Shown: positions 43,320 through 56,079 of the stretch, in pieces
How the letters are laid out: each line of letters starts with the position of its first letter
How positions within the stretch are numbered: position 1 is the first letter of the stretch
From: Cyclina sinensis
Lineage: Eukaryota > Mollusca > Bivalvia > Venerida > Veneridae
Length of the DNA: 64,000 nt
NCBI GenBank assembly: GCA_012932295.1
Contig: JAAONU010000019.1
Location: 32,713,913-32,777,912 of the forward strand
Direction of reading: 5' to 3'
The notes under the pieces: generated by a model
Seen by the model: only the letters and a program-made list of their open reading frames with translations
What the model was told of the DNA's origin: nothing
The model's database searches: none
Program-made: the position numbers and the translations under genes

Positions 43320-46300
43320 TTAAAAGTTAATGGATTGTCTTCATACTTGGACACAACAACCCTTTGGACAAGACCTTCAAGTAGACCAGACTAAACTTGA
43401 CCTTGACTGATAAATGACCTTCACCTTCAAGGTCAAAATATTGATTTTTACTAAAATTGTCCATAACTTTATTATTAATAGGTAGATTGTCTTCATACTT
43501 GGACACAACAACCCTTTGGACAAGACCTTAAAGTGGACCAGACTGAACTTGACCTTGACTCATAAATGACCTTCACCTTCAGGTCGAATAGCCTGCCTTT
43601 GAAAAGGGAAGGCATATTGCTTTGCTGCTGTCTGTCTGTCGGTCTCTCTGTATGTTCACCAACAGATTCAGTTCATTTTCTTCGCAGAGGTTGCACATAC
43701 TGAAATAAAATTTGGTATACTGATTTATCATAAGAATATCTAGGTCAAGTTCTGTTTTGGGTTTGATCGAGCAATTTTTGACAGAGTTATGTTTCTTGGA
43801 CTTAGAAGAATTCCAATTATTTGCAGTTTCTGTTCATTAGCTCGACTTTTTTGAAAACAAATCGAGTTATTGCTATAGTCATGGTGTCGTTGTCGTTCCT
43901 GTTCCCATCCAAAAACTTTAACATTGATCATAATTTTTTTATCCCTTGATGGATTATCTTCATACTTGGACACAACAACCCTTTGGAAAAGACCTTCAAG
44001 ATGACAAGACTTCACTTGACCTTGACTCTTAAATGACCTTCAAATTCAAGGTCAAAATATTGAATTTTGCTAAAATTGGCCATAACTTTATTATTAGTTG
44101 GTGGATTCTCTTCATGCTTGGACACAACAACCCTTTGGACAAGACCTTCAAGTAGACCAGACTAAACTTGACCTTGACTCATACATGTAAATGACCTTCA
44201 CATTCAAGGTCAAAATATTGAAATTTGCTAAAATTGGCCATAACTTTATTATTAATAAGTGGATTGTCTTCATGCTTGGGCACAACAACCCTTTGGACAA
44301 GATCTTCAAGTAGACCGGACTAAACTTGACATTGACTCATAAATGAGTTTCACCTTCAAGGTCAAATTACTGAATTTTGCTAAAATTTGCCATAACCTTA
44401 TTATTTATAGGGGGATTGTCTTCATACTTGGACACAACAACCCTTTGGACAAGATCTTCAAGTGAAGACTATACAACACTTATGACAAATCTGACATTAT
44501 GATTATTTCAAGTTTGACATTGACCTTTGAATGACCTTGTCAGTCAAGGTCAAATCATTGAATTTTGTTAAAACTGGCCATAATTTTGTTATTTATGGTT
44601 GGATTTGAATCAGACTTAGACAAAACAACACTTAGGACAAAGCCGACAAGAATAATTATTCAAGTTTGACCTTAACCTAAAAATTACTGTGGTCCTCAAG
44701 GTCAAATAATGAAATTTTGCTTAAATTGTCATAACTCTCTCATTTATTTATAGATTTGATTCATATTTGGACTATACAACACTTATGACAAATCCAACAT
44801 TGTGATTATTTCAAGTTTGACTTTGACCTCTATATGACCTTGACAGTCAAGGTCAGATTATTGAATTTTGCTAAAACTGGCCATAACTTTGTTATTTATG
44901 GTTAGATTTGAATCAAACTTGGACAAAACAACACTTATGACAAAGCCGGCATGATAAATTATGCAAGTGTGACCTTAAACTTAAATGACCAAAAGCGTCA
45001 ATGTCAAATTATTTAATTTTGCATAAATTATTATAACTTCGTTGTTTATGGTTGGATTTGATTCATCCTTGGACAAAACAACAATTATGACAAAACTGAC
45101 ATGTTGAATAACTCAGGTGTGACCGTCAAGGTCAGATAATTGAATTTTGCTTAAATTGTCATAACTTCCTCATTTTTAGCTCACCTGAGCAAATGCTCAG
45201 GGTGAGCTCTTGTGATCACCCTGTGTCCGGCATCTGTCATCCTTCATCAACATTTACTTTAAATGACATCTTCTCCTAAACCACAAAGCTATTTTTAACC
45301 AAACTTTACACAAATGTTTCTTATATTGCCCTTTTCTAAAATTGCTCAAACCTTTCCGCTCCACTGCACATAAGGGCTGCAAAAGCTAAAAATAGAAAAA
45401 AAAAAAAAAATTTCCTCCTGAACGGCTAGGTGATTTTCCACCAATTTTACAGAAATGTTCATTTCATAGCCCTCTATTAAAATTGCTAAAACAGTTCCGC
45501 TCCATTGCACATAAGGGCTGCAAAGGCTAAAATAGAAAAAAATTAAAACAACATCTCCTCCTGAATGGCTAGGTGATTTTTTACCAAATTTGACAGAAAT
45601 GTTCCTTCCATAGCCCTCATTAAAAATTGGTAAAATGGTTCTGCTCCATTGGGCAAAATGGCAGCCTGAGCTAAAAATAGATTTTCGTCAATATTTGGCT
45701 TCAAATGAAATCTCCTCCAAAACCACTTGGCAATTTTAAATCAAATTTGACAGAAATGTTCCTTATAATACCCTTTTCTAAAGTTGCTCAAACCTTTCCG
45801 CTCCATTGCACATAAGGGCTGCAAAAGCTAAAAATAGAAAAAAAATTAAAACAACATCTCCTCTTGAACAGCTGGGTGATTTTCCACCAAATTTTACAGA
45901 AATGTTCCTTACATAGCCATCTATTAAAATTGCTAAAACGGTTCCGCTCCATTGAACAAAATGGCTGCCAGAGCTAAAAATAGGTTTTTGTCAATGTTTG
46001 GCTTCAATTACATTTCCTCACAAGCTGTTGTCACCAAATTGCCTCTGCCTCACTGATTTTTTGTATAAAATATGAGATCTTTGAATATCTTCAATTAGAA
46101 AATGTAATGTTGCATCTGATGTTTGCTAAATGGTAGAGCCTAAGGCAAAGTACTTAGGTGAGCGATCCAGGGGCATCATGGCCCTCTTGTTTTATTGATT
46201 TGATTCATACTTGGGCAAAACAACACTTATGACACATCTGACATTTTGATTCTTTCAAGTATGACCTTGACCTTTGAATTACCTTGACAGTCAAGGTCAA

Positions 46301-46440
46301 ATTATTGAATTTTGCTAAAACTGGCCAAAACTTTGTTATATGTGGTTGGATTTTAATCATACTTGGACAAAACAATACTTATGACAAAGCCGGCATGATA
46401 AATTATTCAAGTGTGACCTTAACCTTAAATGTTTGTAAAT
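43320..46440 (+). repeat. Family H tandem array (~145-bp units), interrupted
   Basis: About fifteen units of the type TCATACTTGGACACAACAAC ... TGACCTTGACTC ... TTCAAGGTCAAAATATTGAA ... CCATAACTTTATTATT. An AGCTCGAC-type 5' end lies inside at 43839. The array is split at 45178-46191 by a family A element. Related arrays are at 47090-47955 and 52450-54445. Confidence 0.7.
45178..46191 (+). mobile_element. Family A element nested in family H array
   Basis: Starts AGCTCACCTGAGCAAATGCT with hairpin partner AGGGTGAGCTC. A third kind of core unit follows (ACATCTCCTCCTGAACGGCT, TTCCGCTCCATTGCACATAA; ~125 bp, about six units). It ends TTAGGTGAGCGATCC, hairpin GGGGCATCATGGCCC and CTTGTT at 46186-46191. 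The host unit resumes as TTATTGATTTGATTCATACT, without an obvious duplication. Confidence 0.75.
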
Positions 46441-46865
46441 AAACTTTAAACCTAAAAGAATTAATCAGACAAAAAAACGATACTGACAAAAAAATGTTTT
46501 GTAATTTAATTATATCCAGACTTTTAGGTATACGTCAGGTATTAAATTGTAAAACAAAACCACTGACAGCCAGCATTAATCTGACAGCAATTCATTTAGA
46601 TGAAATCTACGAAGCACAATGTGTACACTTCCCCCATTGTCCAATTGGCCCACAATTACATCACAAATCTTAAGTCTTGCTTTCTCTTGCCATGTATTTT
46701 TGCAACAGTGGCGCCATCCATAAACCGAGTGACAACTTCAATTTTTGATTTTAAAATTCAAAATTCATGTATTTGGAGTTTGCAGATTTTCTTTATATCT
46801 TGGGTTATGAAATAAAATGAGGAGTTGATTTAAAATATACATTGGAAATTTTTGACTTTCAGTAC
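46441..46865 (+). other. Intronic sequence, nothing recognised
   Basis: AT-rich with a 71-codon frame at 46600 that I do not recognise and regard as chance. Confidence 0.35.
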
Positions 46866-47089
46866 CCTTTAAAACTTCACACAGTTATAGAGAATATTGA
46901 GAAGAAGTGCAATGTTAAAAAAACATCACTCTACATAATTTAGTTTTTTTAATTATCTCTTTAATAATGCATGTTAGGAAAATAACTTGAGAAGCATTGA
47001 AAGAAATTGAATAAAATTTCACGCAGTTATAAAGACCTATGAGAGTAAGTGCAGTGTTAAAGAACCATCACTTTACATCAGTGAGTTTT

Positions 47090-47954
47090 TATGCCCCCGA
47101 AGGGAGGCATATAGTTTTTGAACTGTCCGTCAGTCCGTCCGTCCCTCAGTCCGTCCGTCAGTCCGTCCGAAAACTTTAACATTGGCAATAACTTTCTTAT
47201 TAGTAAATGGATTTACTTCATACTTGGACACAACACCCCTTTGGACAAGACCTTTCCACTGACCTATATTTATTTGACCTTGACCCCTGAATGACCTTTA
47301 CCTTGAAGATCCAATTGTCCAAAAACTTTAACATTGGCAATAACTTCTTTATTAGTAAGTGGATTTACTTAATACTTGGACACAGCACCCCTTTGGACAA
47401 GACCTTCCTACTGACCTATATTTGTTTGACCTTGACCCCTGAATGACCTTTACCTTGAATATCCAATTGTCCAAAAACTTCAACATTGCCCATAACTTCC
47501 TTACTAGTAAGTGGATTTACTTCATACTTGGACACAACACCCCTTTGGACAAGACCTTCTCACTGACCTTTAAATATTTGACCTTGACCCCTGAATATCC
47601 AATTGTCCAAAAACTAATATTTGGCCATAACTTCCAAATTGGTAAGTGGATACACTTCATACTTAAACACAACACCCCTTTGGACAAGGCCTTCCCACTG
47701 ACCTATATTTGATTGACCTTGACCCCTGAATGACCTTCACCTTGAAGATCCAATTGTCCAAAAACTTTAACATTGGCCATAACTTCCTTATAAGTAAATG
47801 GAATTACTTCATACTTGGACACAACCCCCTTTGGATAAGACCTTCCCACTGACCTATATTTATTTGACCTTGACCACTGAATGACTGGTTGTCAGTTCAA
47901 AGGTCAAAGCACCACGTTCGGGGGCATTGTCATCTTTCAGTGACAGTTCTTGTT
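47090..47954 (+). mobile_element. Family B element, complete
   Basis: Starts TATGCCCCCGAAGGGAGGCA (hairpin), then GTCCGTCCGTC microsatellite text and five ~145-bp units (CATACTTGGACACAACACCC, TTTGACCTTGACCCCTGAAT, CCAATTGTCCAAAAACTTTA). It ends with the inverted arm TTCGGGGGCA (47918-47927), a hairpin TGTCA-TCTTTCAG-TGACA and CTTGTT at 47949-47954. Confidence 0.8.
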
Positions 47955-48235
47955 TAATTATCACCCTTTATAAAACTTAATATAGCAACCTGGATGGATA
48001 GATAAATCAGTGGCTTATCAGCTGGAATACTGGAGAACAACACTGATTATACTTTTTACACCTGCCAGCCAAGCACTTGACACCTGTTGTAGTGATTATA
48101 AAAATTCTGGAAAACATTAACAGGTTAAACAAGTAGCAGGTAAATTTTGCAATAAATCAACTGTCCTTTCAGATGTGGTTTTTTATACTATAAATCCTCA
48201 AATAGTTTCATCATGATTATCCTTAGGCCACACCA

Positions 48236-50040
48236 AATTAATATCTTGTTCTTCGGATTTTTTTTTAGAAAAAAATATGGGGCGAGCGAGCGAAAAAAAA
48301 ATTAAAATATTTTTTTTCTGATCAGTCATTTAGTGGAGCGAGCGAAGAGCAAAGAAAAAAATGTAAACCATGATAGCGTTTAATGAGTATGTTAAAACCA
48401 CTTTTAATTTATCGATTTCAAAAGAATGATTTAACCCTTTCCTCCATTTAGACACCTTTATGGCTTGGCAAACAGTGTAGATCCAGATCAGCCGGCAGAT
48501 CCGTGCCGTCTGATTAGGATCTACACTGTTTGCCTTTTGATACATTAGGTTATTTCTGACCAAAAAGCGACCAGTGCAGATCCTGATCAGACGCACGGAT
48601 GTGCCAGCTGATCTGGATGTACACTGGTCGCACATGCGTAAAAATGCGTATAAATGAAGTAAAGGGTTAAACATGACAAGGCCTTTTTGAGAAAAACAGC
48701 TCTACATATATACATGTATTTTAACAATTCAGTTAGAAACAGATAAGCAGAGTGCACATCAAGTATAATGATCAAGATGCCAGTTACATGTCGTCTTCAT
48801 AATTATGATGATCATTTATGCCAATTTATTTTAAAATCCCGTCATGCTTGACAAAGTTATAAGCCAGACACTAACATCTATGCATAAACTTTAAGTGTCC
48901 ACTGTGACCTTCACCTTTGAGCAAATGACATGGTTCATGCACGCGACACATTGTCTTCATATTATGATCATTTTTTTTCCGAAATCTCATCATGTATGAC
49001 AAAGATATTAGGCGGACACAAAATTTGACACAGACAGACGGATGGACAAACCAACCGACAGGGTAAATGTTACATGCCGTCCTGCCATTTTATGGCAGGG
49101 GCATAAAAATTGTAAAAATCTATTGCTAGTAACTGTTACCCTTGACCATGATCCCTAGTGACCCAAACTGCACCCAATGTTAGAGGATATTAAAAGGAAC
49201 CTGCCTATACATGTGAACACAATTTGTTAATACATAACGCCTGTATGAACAAAAGTATGAAAAAATAACATAGGGCAATAACTAGAAAATTATAAATGGA
49301 AGAGTTATCTTTCTTGTGCAATGCACTTTTACTTAATGCAATCAATCTACCTGAAGTTTCAAATTTCTATCTCAAATACTTTTCTAGTGATGCTCCTGAC
49401 AAAAAAAAATATGCATAAAACATATCAAAGGGCAACAACTCAGTAAGTATGGAAATAAGAGTTACGTTTCTTGTGCACTGCACTTTTCCTTAATGAGATC
49501 TATCCACTGACGAAGTTTCAAGTTGCTAGATGAAACACTTTTAGAGAAATGCTCCAGACAAATATAAATTACAACACACAGCTGCAGCTCTGAACAGTTC
49601 GTTGAAGTCTGCATTAAGAGGTATTTCTACTGCAGTCAGGTGGAAAAATGGCTTTATTGTCATCAGCCTCGCGAGAGGAAACAACAAACACGTAAGAGGC
49701 CATTTTCCTTTATTGATTTATGATGTGATCCAAAAATATGACATTCAATTTGGTAATCGAGCAAATCATTACCTAACGCCCAGTAACGGGTCTCTACCAA
49801 ACGGAATAGTGATAATCGCGTCGCGTAACTGAGTATTGAACCGAAGAACATGTTCTGTAGAAATTTGCACTATAAATAACAATCAAAAGTAATAACTTTT
49901 TTTCGCACTGGGCGATTTCGACCCAGTGCAAATTTTACGACAGGAGCGGGCGGTAAGAAAAAAATTAAAATATTTTTTTTTCATTTCTTCGAAAATTGAT
50001 GCGGGAAATCCGATGAACAGGAGATCATTTGGGTGTGGCC
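48236..50040 (-). mobile_element. Harbinger-like non-autonomous transposon, copy 2 (inverted)
   Basis: Reverse complement of the element at 20892-22462, with the same GGCCACACCAAA termini and TTA on each side (48233-48235, 50041-50043). It is about 234 bp longer than copy 1 because of a nested MITE at 48435-48666. It includes the same embedded family J fragment (near 49087). No transposase is encoded. Confidence 0.8.
48435..48666. mobile_element. 232-bp MITE with TTAA target duplication
   Basis: Flanked by TTAA on both sides (48431-48434 and 48667-48670). Copy 1 of the Harbinger-like element has a single TTTAA at the same point (near 22260), so the empty site is known. Termini are CCCTTTCCTCCATTTAGAC and the complement of CCCTTTACTTCATTTATAC. 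Inside are two large palindromes: CAGTGTAGATCC / GGATCTACACTG and GCGACCAGTG / CACTGGTCGC. The TTAA duplication and CCC-start fit the piggyBac superfamily. Confidence 0.8.
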
Positions 50041-50334
50041 TTACTATAACTTAAAAAGTATTTAATTTCACATGTCATTAAAATACCATTGATAGTACAT
50101 TTCTTACTTTTCTGCCATTCTGAACAAAAAATACTTCGGGGAGCATTATTTGGTTTTACCAATTTCTTGTTCACTGACCTTTGATTATTTTTTTAGGCAT
50201 AAATTTTAATACTTTAATTTATCTATGCTATTTCTCAGCAACTATATGTCAGATTTTAATAACACTTTGCAAGGATAATAAGTACCAAGAGTTAGTTGTG
50301 CATGTTATTGCCAAATTCCACTGCCATGATTTTA

Positions 50335-51160
50335 AGCTCACCTGAGCACTGCTCAAGGTGAGCTTTTGTGATTGCCCTGCATCCGTCGTGCATTGTCAGC
50401 TTTATAATTTAAACAACATCTCCTCCTAAACCACCAAGTGAAAAATGATAAAACCTTGCATGTAGGTTCCTTGCAAAATTTTTCAAAGAATTACATTCCA
50501 TGAAGAACTCTGGTTGCTATGGCAACAAGAATGAAAAACTTTAAAAATCTTCTTTTCTGAAACTACAAGGCCTAGAGTTTTAAAATTTGGCATGAAGTGT
50601 TGTCTAGTTGACCGCTACCAAGTTTGTTCAAATAATGTTCTTGGGGTCACTATTGGCCCCGCCTGAGGGGTCACAAGTTCTACATAGCAATATAGAATAA
50701 AATCTTTAAAAATCTTCTTGTCTGAAACCACAAGGTTTAGAATTTTAAAATTTGGCATGAAGCATTGTCTAGTGGGTCTTTACTTAGCTTGTTCGTATTA
50801 TTAGATTGGGGTAAAGGTCACCGAGGTTTAAGATAGATTTATCTACTTCCATCATAGAACTTTCATTTATAGACCAATATCTTTGATAATTGGTATGTAG
50901 GTTCCTTGCATGGACTTCTACCCGTAGTTGGGGTTTGAGATCACTGGATCAAGGTCACCATAGATAATACCGGTAATAGATATTTATACTTTCTTTCAGA
51001 GAGCCTTTATTTATTAACTGATATTTTAGATACTTGGTTTGTAGGCACCTACAAGTCATCAATTAGAAAATGAAATATTGCTTCTTATGTTTGCTTAACA
51101 GCAAACCCACAGCCAAAGCACTTAGGTGAGCGATCCAGGGCCATCATGGCCCTGTTGTTC
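50335..51160 (+). mobile_element. Family A element, short
   Basis: Starts AGCTCACCTGAGCACTGCTC with partner AAGGTGAGCTT. Type-1 units follow. It ends TTAGGTGAGCGATCC, hairpin GGGCCATCATGGCCC and a variant terminus TGTTGTT near 51159. Confidence 0.7.
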
Positions 51161-51363
51161 TTTGAGTTATGGGCTTTGATTCATCTTTAGTACATAAATT
51201 TGTCCATGCTTTTTCTCTGCAACTTTATTTGTCAGATTTTAATATTGTTTTGCAAGAGACTTAAGCACCAAGCCTACTTCAGCATGTTCTGTTAGCATGT
51301 TCTGTTTAGCATGTTCTGTTCCAGTCCAATGAATTTTCACTGAGTTGTGGCTCTTTGATTTTT

Positions 51364-52080
51364 TATCTCACCTGAGCACAAAGTGCTCAGGATGAGCTTT
51401 TCTGGTCAGTCTTTGTCTGTCGTCCATCTGTCGTCAGCTTTTCATTCAAACGACATCACCTCTGAAACCAATAGGGCCAGATTTAATGAAACTTGCCTGG
51501 GATGTTCCTTGGATAAAGCTCTACCAAGATTGTTCAAATGGTTGTGGTCCATTGCATTTCTTGTTCACTGGAGCTTCAATCAAATTTTAAAAGTTGGATC
51601 GTTAAAAATCTTCTCCGAAATCTCAAGGCCTGGAGCATCATCTAGTTGACCTCTACCAAGTTTGTTCAAATTATGAACCTGGGGTCAAAACTGACCACAT
51701 CCCAGGGGTCAGTTGATTTCACATAGATTTATATAGGGAAAACTTAAAAATCTTCTTGTCAGAAACCACAAGGCCTAGAGTTTAGATATTTGGTGCACAG
51801 CATTGTCAAGTAGACCTTTACTAAGTTTGTTAAAATAATGGCCCCACCCCAGGGGTCATATGTTTTACATATAGTTATATAGGGAAAACTCTAAAAAATC
51901 TTCTTGTCAGAAACTTCAAGGCCTAGAGTTTAGATATTTGGTGTGTATCATTGGCTAGTGGACCTTTACCAAGTTTGTTCAAATCATGACCCTGTCATTT
52001 GATTTTACACAAGGACTTAGGGAAAACTTAAAAAAATCTGCAGCTCTGAAACACCAAGGGCTAGACCTTCAATTGTTCAT
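51364..52080 (+). mobile_element. Family A element, 3' truncated
   Basis: Starts ATCTCACCTGAGCACAAAGT with partner GTGCTCAGGATGAGC. Four type-1 units follow, and it is cut at about 52080, where a family C start begins. Confidence 0.65.
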
Positions 52081-52081
52081 T

Positions 52082-54446
52082 GTTATGTCTCCCTCCCCCC
52101 CTCTCCAACCCCACCCTTCTGATGGAGACATATTGTTTTTGCCCTGTTCATGGGTGTCTGTTTGTCTGTCACACTTCATTTCCTTTCAATAACTTGAGTA
52201 CCAGTTGACCTAAGGCCTCCAAACTTCACAGGGTTATTGCCCTTATTAAGTAGAGAAAAAAACCTTTTGGTTTTTGGGTCAGTAGGTCAAAGGTCAAGGT
52301 CAGAGGGACCTCTAGAGTGAAAACCATTTCCACTCAATAACAGGAGTACCATTTAACCCAGAGTCTTCAAACTTCATAGGATGATTGCTTTTACTAAATA
52401 GAAGAACCATATTGTTTTTGGGGCTAGTATGTCAAAGGTCAAGGTCACAGGGATATGTGGTTGGATTTTAATCATACTTGGGCTCAATAACACTTATGAA
52501 AAATCCAACACAATGATTATTTGAAGTGTGACCTTGACCTTTATATGACCTTGACATTCAAGGTCAAATTATTGAATTTTGCTAAATCTGGCCATAACTG
52601 TTATTTATGGTTGGATTTGAATCAAACTTGGACAAAACAACACTTGTGAGAAATCTGACATTTTAAATATTTCAAGTATGACCTTAACCTTAAAACGTGA
52701 CAGTCATCAAATTATTGAATTTTGCTCAAATTGTCATAACTTTGTCATTTATTTATGGATTAGATTCATCTTTGGACAAAACAAATCCGACATTATGATT
52801 CTTTCAAGTATGACCTTGACCTTAAAATAGCATTGACAGTCAAGGTCAGATTATTGCATTTTGCTACAATTTGCCATTACTTTGTTATTTGTTGTTGGAT
52901 TTGATTCATACTTGGACAAAACAACAGTTATGACAAAACTGATATGTTGAATAATTCAAGTATGACCATGACCTAAAAATGACCGTGACGGCCATGGTCA
53001 GGTAATTGAATTTCGTTGAATTTTCATAACTGTCATTTATTTATTGATTTGATGGATACTTGGACAAAACAATACAATGTACTTATGACAAATCTGACAT
53101 TTTGATTCTTCCAAATATGATCTTGACAACAAAATGACCTTTACAGTCAAGATCAAATTATTGAATTTTACTAAAACTGGCCATTACTTTGTTATTTGTG
53201 GTTGGATTTTAATCATACTTGGACAAAGCAACACTTATGACAAAGCCGACATGTTAACTTATTCAAGTATGACCTTATCTTTAAAATGACCGTGACCATC
53301 AAGGTCAAATTATTGCATTTTGCTCAAATTGTCATATCTTTTTTATTAAGTTATATATTTGATTCATACTTTGATAAAACAACAAAACCAACATTTCAAT
53401 TTATAAAAGTATGACCTTTACCTTTAGATGACCATGACATTCAAGGTCAAGTTACTGAATTTTGCTTAAATTGGTCACAACTTGGTTGGTTATTTAGGGT
53501 TTGATTTGATTCATACTGGGACAAAACAACACTTATGACAAAACTGACATGTTGAATCATTCAAGTATGACCTTTACCTAAAAATGACATTGACTGCCAT
53601 GGTCAAATTATTGAATTTTGCTAAAATTTGCATTTTAGTTCTTTTTGATTCATACTTGGACAAAACAACACTCATGACAAAACCTACATGTTAAATTATT
53701 TAAGTGTGATCTTAACCCTATAATGACCTTGACAGTCAAGGTCAAATTATTGAATTTTGCTTAAATTGTAATAACTTTATCAATTCACTGATTTGATTCA
53801 TACATGGAAAAAACAACAATTATGACAAAACTGACGGGTTGATTAATACAAGTATGACCTTGACCTTAAAATGACCTGGAGCTTCAAGGTCAAGTTATTT
53901 TATTTGGATTTGATTCATACTTGGACAAAACAACACTTATGACAAAACAACACTGTTAAATTATTCAGGTATGACCTTGAACTTAAAATGACCTTGACCA
54001 TCAAGGTCAAATAATTGAATTTTGCTAAAGTAGCCAAATTTTGTTATTTATGGATGGATTTAATCTATATTGGGACAAAACATTACTGAGAATAAAATAA
54101 ACGTGTTGAACAATACAAGTGTTACCTTGACCTTTAAATGTCATTGACATTGCTTATCTTGGCTATATCTTTGTTATTAATGGCTGTAGTGTCTTCATGC
54201 TTGGACATAGCTACCTTTTAGATAATACCTCCAGAGAAGGTTAAACAGAACTTGGCCTTAAGGTCAAAGTTCTGAATGTTTCTAAAATTGGCCATAACTT
54301 TGATATGTATGGATGAATTTGATAATTGTGTTTCCAAATGGTGTTTCATTTGAAATCCCTTCACCACAATGTGCTTCCTCTGATGTGTTTTTCTTTTGAA
54401 ATAGGAAAAAGTCAAGTATGGCCTCCGCTTGCAGTGGCTCTTGTTA
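52082..54446 (+). repeat. Family C start fused to a long family H array
   Basis: Begins TTATGTCTCCCTCCCCCCCT with partner GATGGAGACATATTG and two family C units. At about 52452 it switches abruptly into about fourteen family H units (TTGGATTTGAATCAAACTTG, TGACCTTGACAGTCAAGGTC) that run to 54400. The terminus CTTGTT is at 54440-54445, preceded by CCTCCGCTTGCAGTGG. Confidence 0.65.
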
Positions 54447-54454
54447 AAGACTGT

Positions 54455-54910
54455 TATGGTTTATTGCATACCTTCCTATAATTGTATAAATACAACCTCT
54501 GACAGGGAATTGATTCTTTGGCTCAGTGGTTAGAGTGTTAGTCTTCAATGTGCTAAGATTGGAGTTCGAATCATGCTATGGGTTGTGTATTCTAAGATGC
54601 ATTGCATCTTTCTGTTAGGGACTTTAATGTTCGTAAGATGAGGGCTCATCTGGGATGACCTCTCCTGGACTTAAATTAAATTAAAAAAAGGAAAACCTTT
54701 CAAGATTTCTGTCTGATCTTATGATAAAAAAGTACACAACACCATTTGTCATCATAAATGTTGACTTTCTCAAGAGGGGATGTGTTATGGTCTCATGCAT
54801 ATCTTCCTATAATTTTATAAATACAACCTCTGACAACTGCGTCAGGAAATCAGTTCTTTGGCTCAGTGGTTAGAGTGTTGGTCTTTGATGCGCTAAGATT
54901 GGAGTTGGTA
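54455..54910 (+). repeat. Duplicated segment carrying a tRNA-SINE head
   Basis: TTATAAATACAACCTCTGACA-type text followed by TTTGGCTCAGTGGTTAGAGT occurs at about 54487-54540 and again at 54815-54880. The first has a tRNA-like A box (TGGCTCAGTGGTTAGAGTG) and B box (GAGTTCGAATC) and a 100-bp body. The second stops just before its B box. Read on the plus strand. Confidence 0.6.
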
Positions 54911-54994
54911 AGAATACCATTGTCTAGATATTATTAAATACTGTATAATTGGATAGAAAAGGTAATGTTGACTTATATCTCACATGTATTTCAG

Positions 54995-55103
54995 TTGAAT
55001 ATCCACGTTGGAAATATTTCACTGATGGACCAGTTTGAATGGGATATATCGGAACCCGAGAACAGTCCCGAAGAATTTGCCACTAAGTTATGTGCTGAAC
55101 TTG
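54995..55103 (+). CDS. SMARCB1: SMARCB1 exon 7 (first half of vertebrate exon 7)
   Basis: A 109-nt exon encoding [20 protein letters not shown] and [16 protein letters not shown], the first part of repeat 2 of the SNF5 domain. The equivalent human stretch beginning [10 protein letters not shown] has been described as carrying a masked CRM1-type nuclear export signal. Acceptor CACATGTATTTCAG, donor GTGAGA at 55104. It enters in phase 0 and leaves with one base of a glycine codon. Vertebrates encode this and the next exon as one 191-nt exon as I recall; 109 + 82 = 191 here, so an intron splits it. Confidence 0.95.
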
Positions 55104-55740
55104 GTGAGATATTTATAGACAATTGACTCATCAGAAAAATAAAAACCAATTTATTTTCATATCTGAGAAGTTGAAGCTAATTTTTATGCATAATGTATAT
55201 TGCTTTGATCATGTCTGTTGGTAGACCAAGTAGCTTTAGATGAACACCGTATAATCACTTGAATATTATATGCTAGCATGTGTATAATGCACCTCTGGTC
55301 TGCTCTCTAAATTTCGGAAAAATGCATTGGAATATAATATGCACAAAAATTTTGTCTGGAAATCGAGGTGCCATTTCAAGATTTTTTCATTTTTGGTACA
55401 TGTTACAATTATTTTGCGTGAACATTGCTACAGTTGCATTTACCTATTTATATTTCATTTAGGATAAATGACACCTATTTTGTTGATAATCTTGAAATGG
55501 CAGTGTTGACAATCATGTAGAAGTATTATCTCAATGTTTCAAGACGTTTTGGATGTTTAAACAAACATCTTTTAATTATGGCGACATCAAGCGACACTTA
55601 TTATTGTGTTTAAAAATAATACGAGCGACTCCATTAATCCAAATAATTGATCAGTAATCAAACAAGTGCGAATATTAACCAGTTTAATACTGGTAAGCAT
55701 TGGATACATGATTTCATCAAGTCATATCTACATGGCAATT
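55104..55740 (+). other. Intronic sequence, nothing recognised
   Basis: AT-rich start of the intron between exons 7 and 8, with no repeat matched elsewhere and no convincing ORF. Confidence 0.4.
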
Positions 55741-55766
55741 TTCATTGTATCTTTTGGGACCTTTCT

Positions 55767-55767
55767 C

Positions 55768-55798
<31 letters not shown>

Positions 55799-55805
55799 AA
55801 AAAAA
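55767..55805 (+). repeat. Poly-C run followed by poly-A run
   Basis: About 22 C directly followed by about 17 A. The lengths of such homopolymers are often unreliable in assemblies. Confidence 0.9.
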
Positions 55806-56079
55806 GCACCAAAAACAGGATTATAAAGCCGTATAATACCGTACTTTCAGTACTGATGACACTGCATGGTTCTCTCACCTTAGCAACACTGTCCTCAATG
55901 AAAGTGAACCATAACAGAAAACATGATCATTTCATCCAATATTACTACCCTTTGGCCTGTGTTTTATGGTGTTCACGCTGGAAAAAATGCCTGATGGCCA
56001 ACCCTTGTTTAAAATAGGCACCCTTTTGTAGAAGCTGAAAATTCTTGAAAAAATATTATATTCGAGCAGTTAAGAACAG

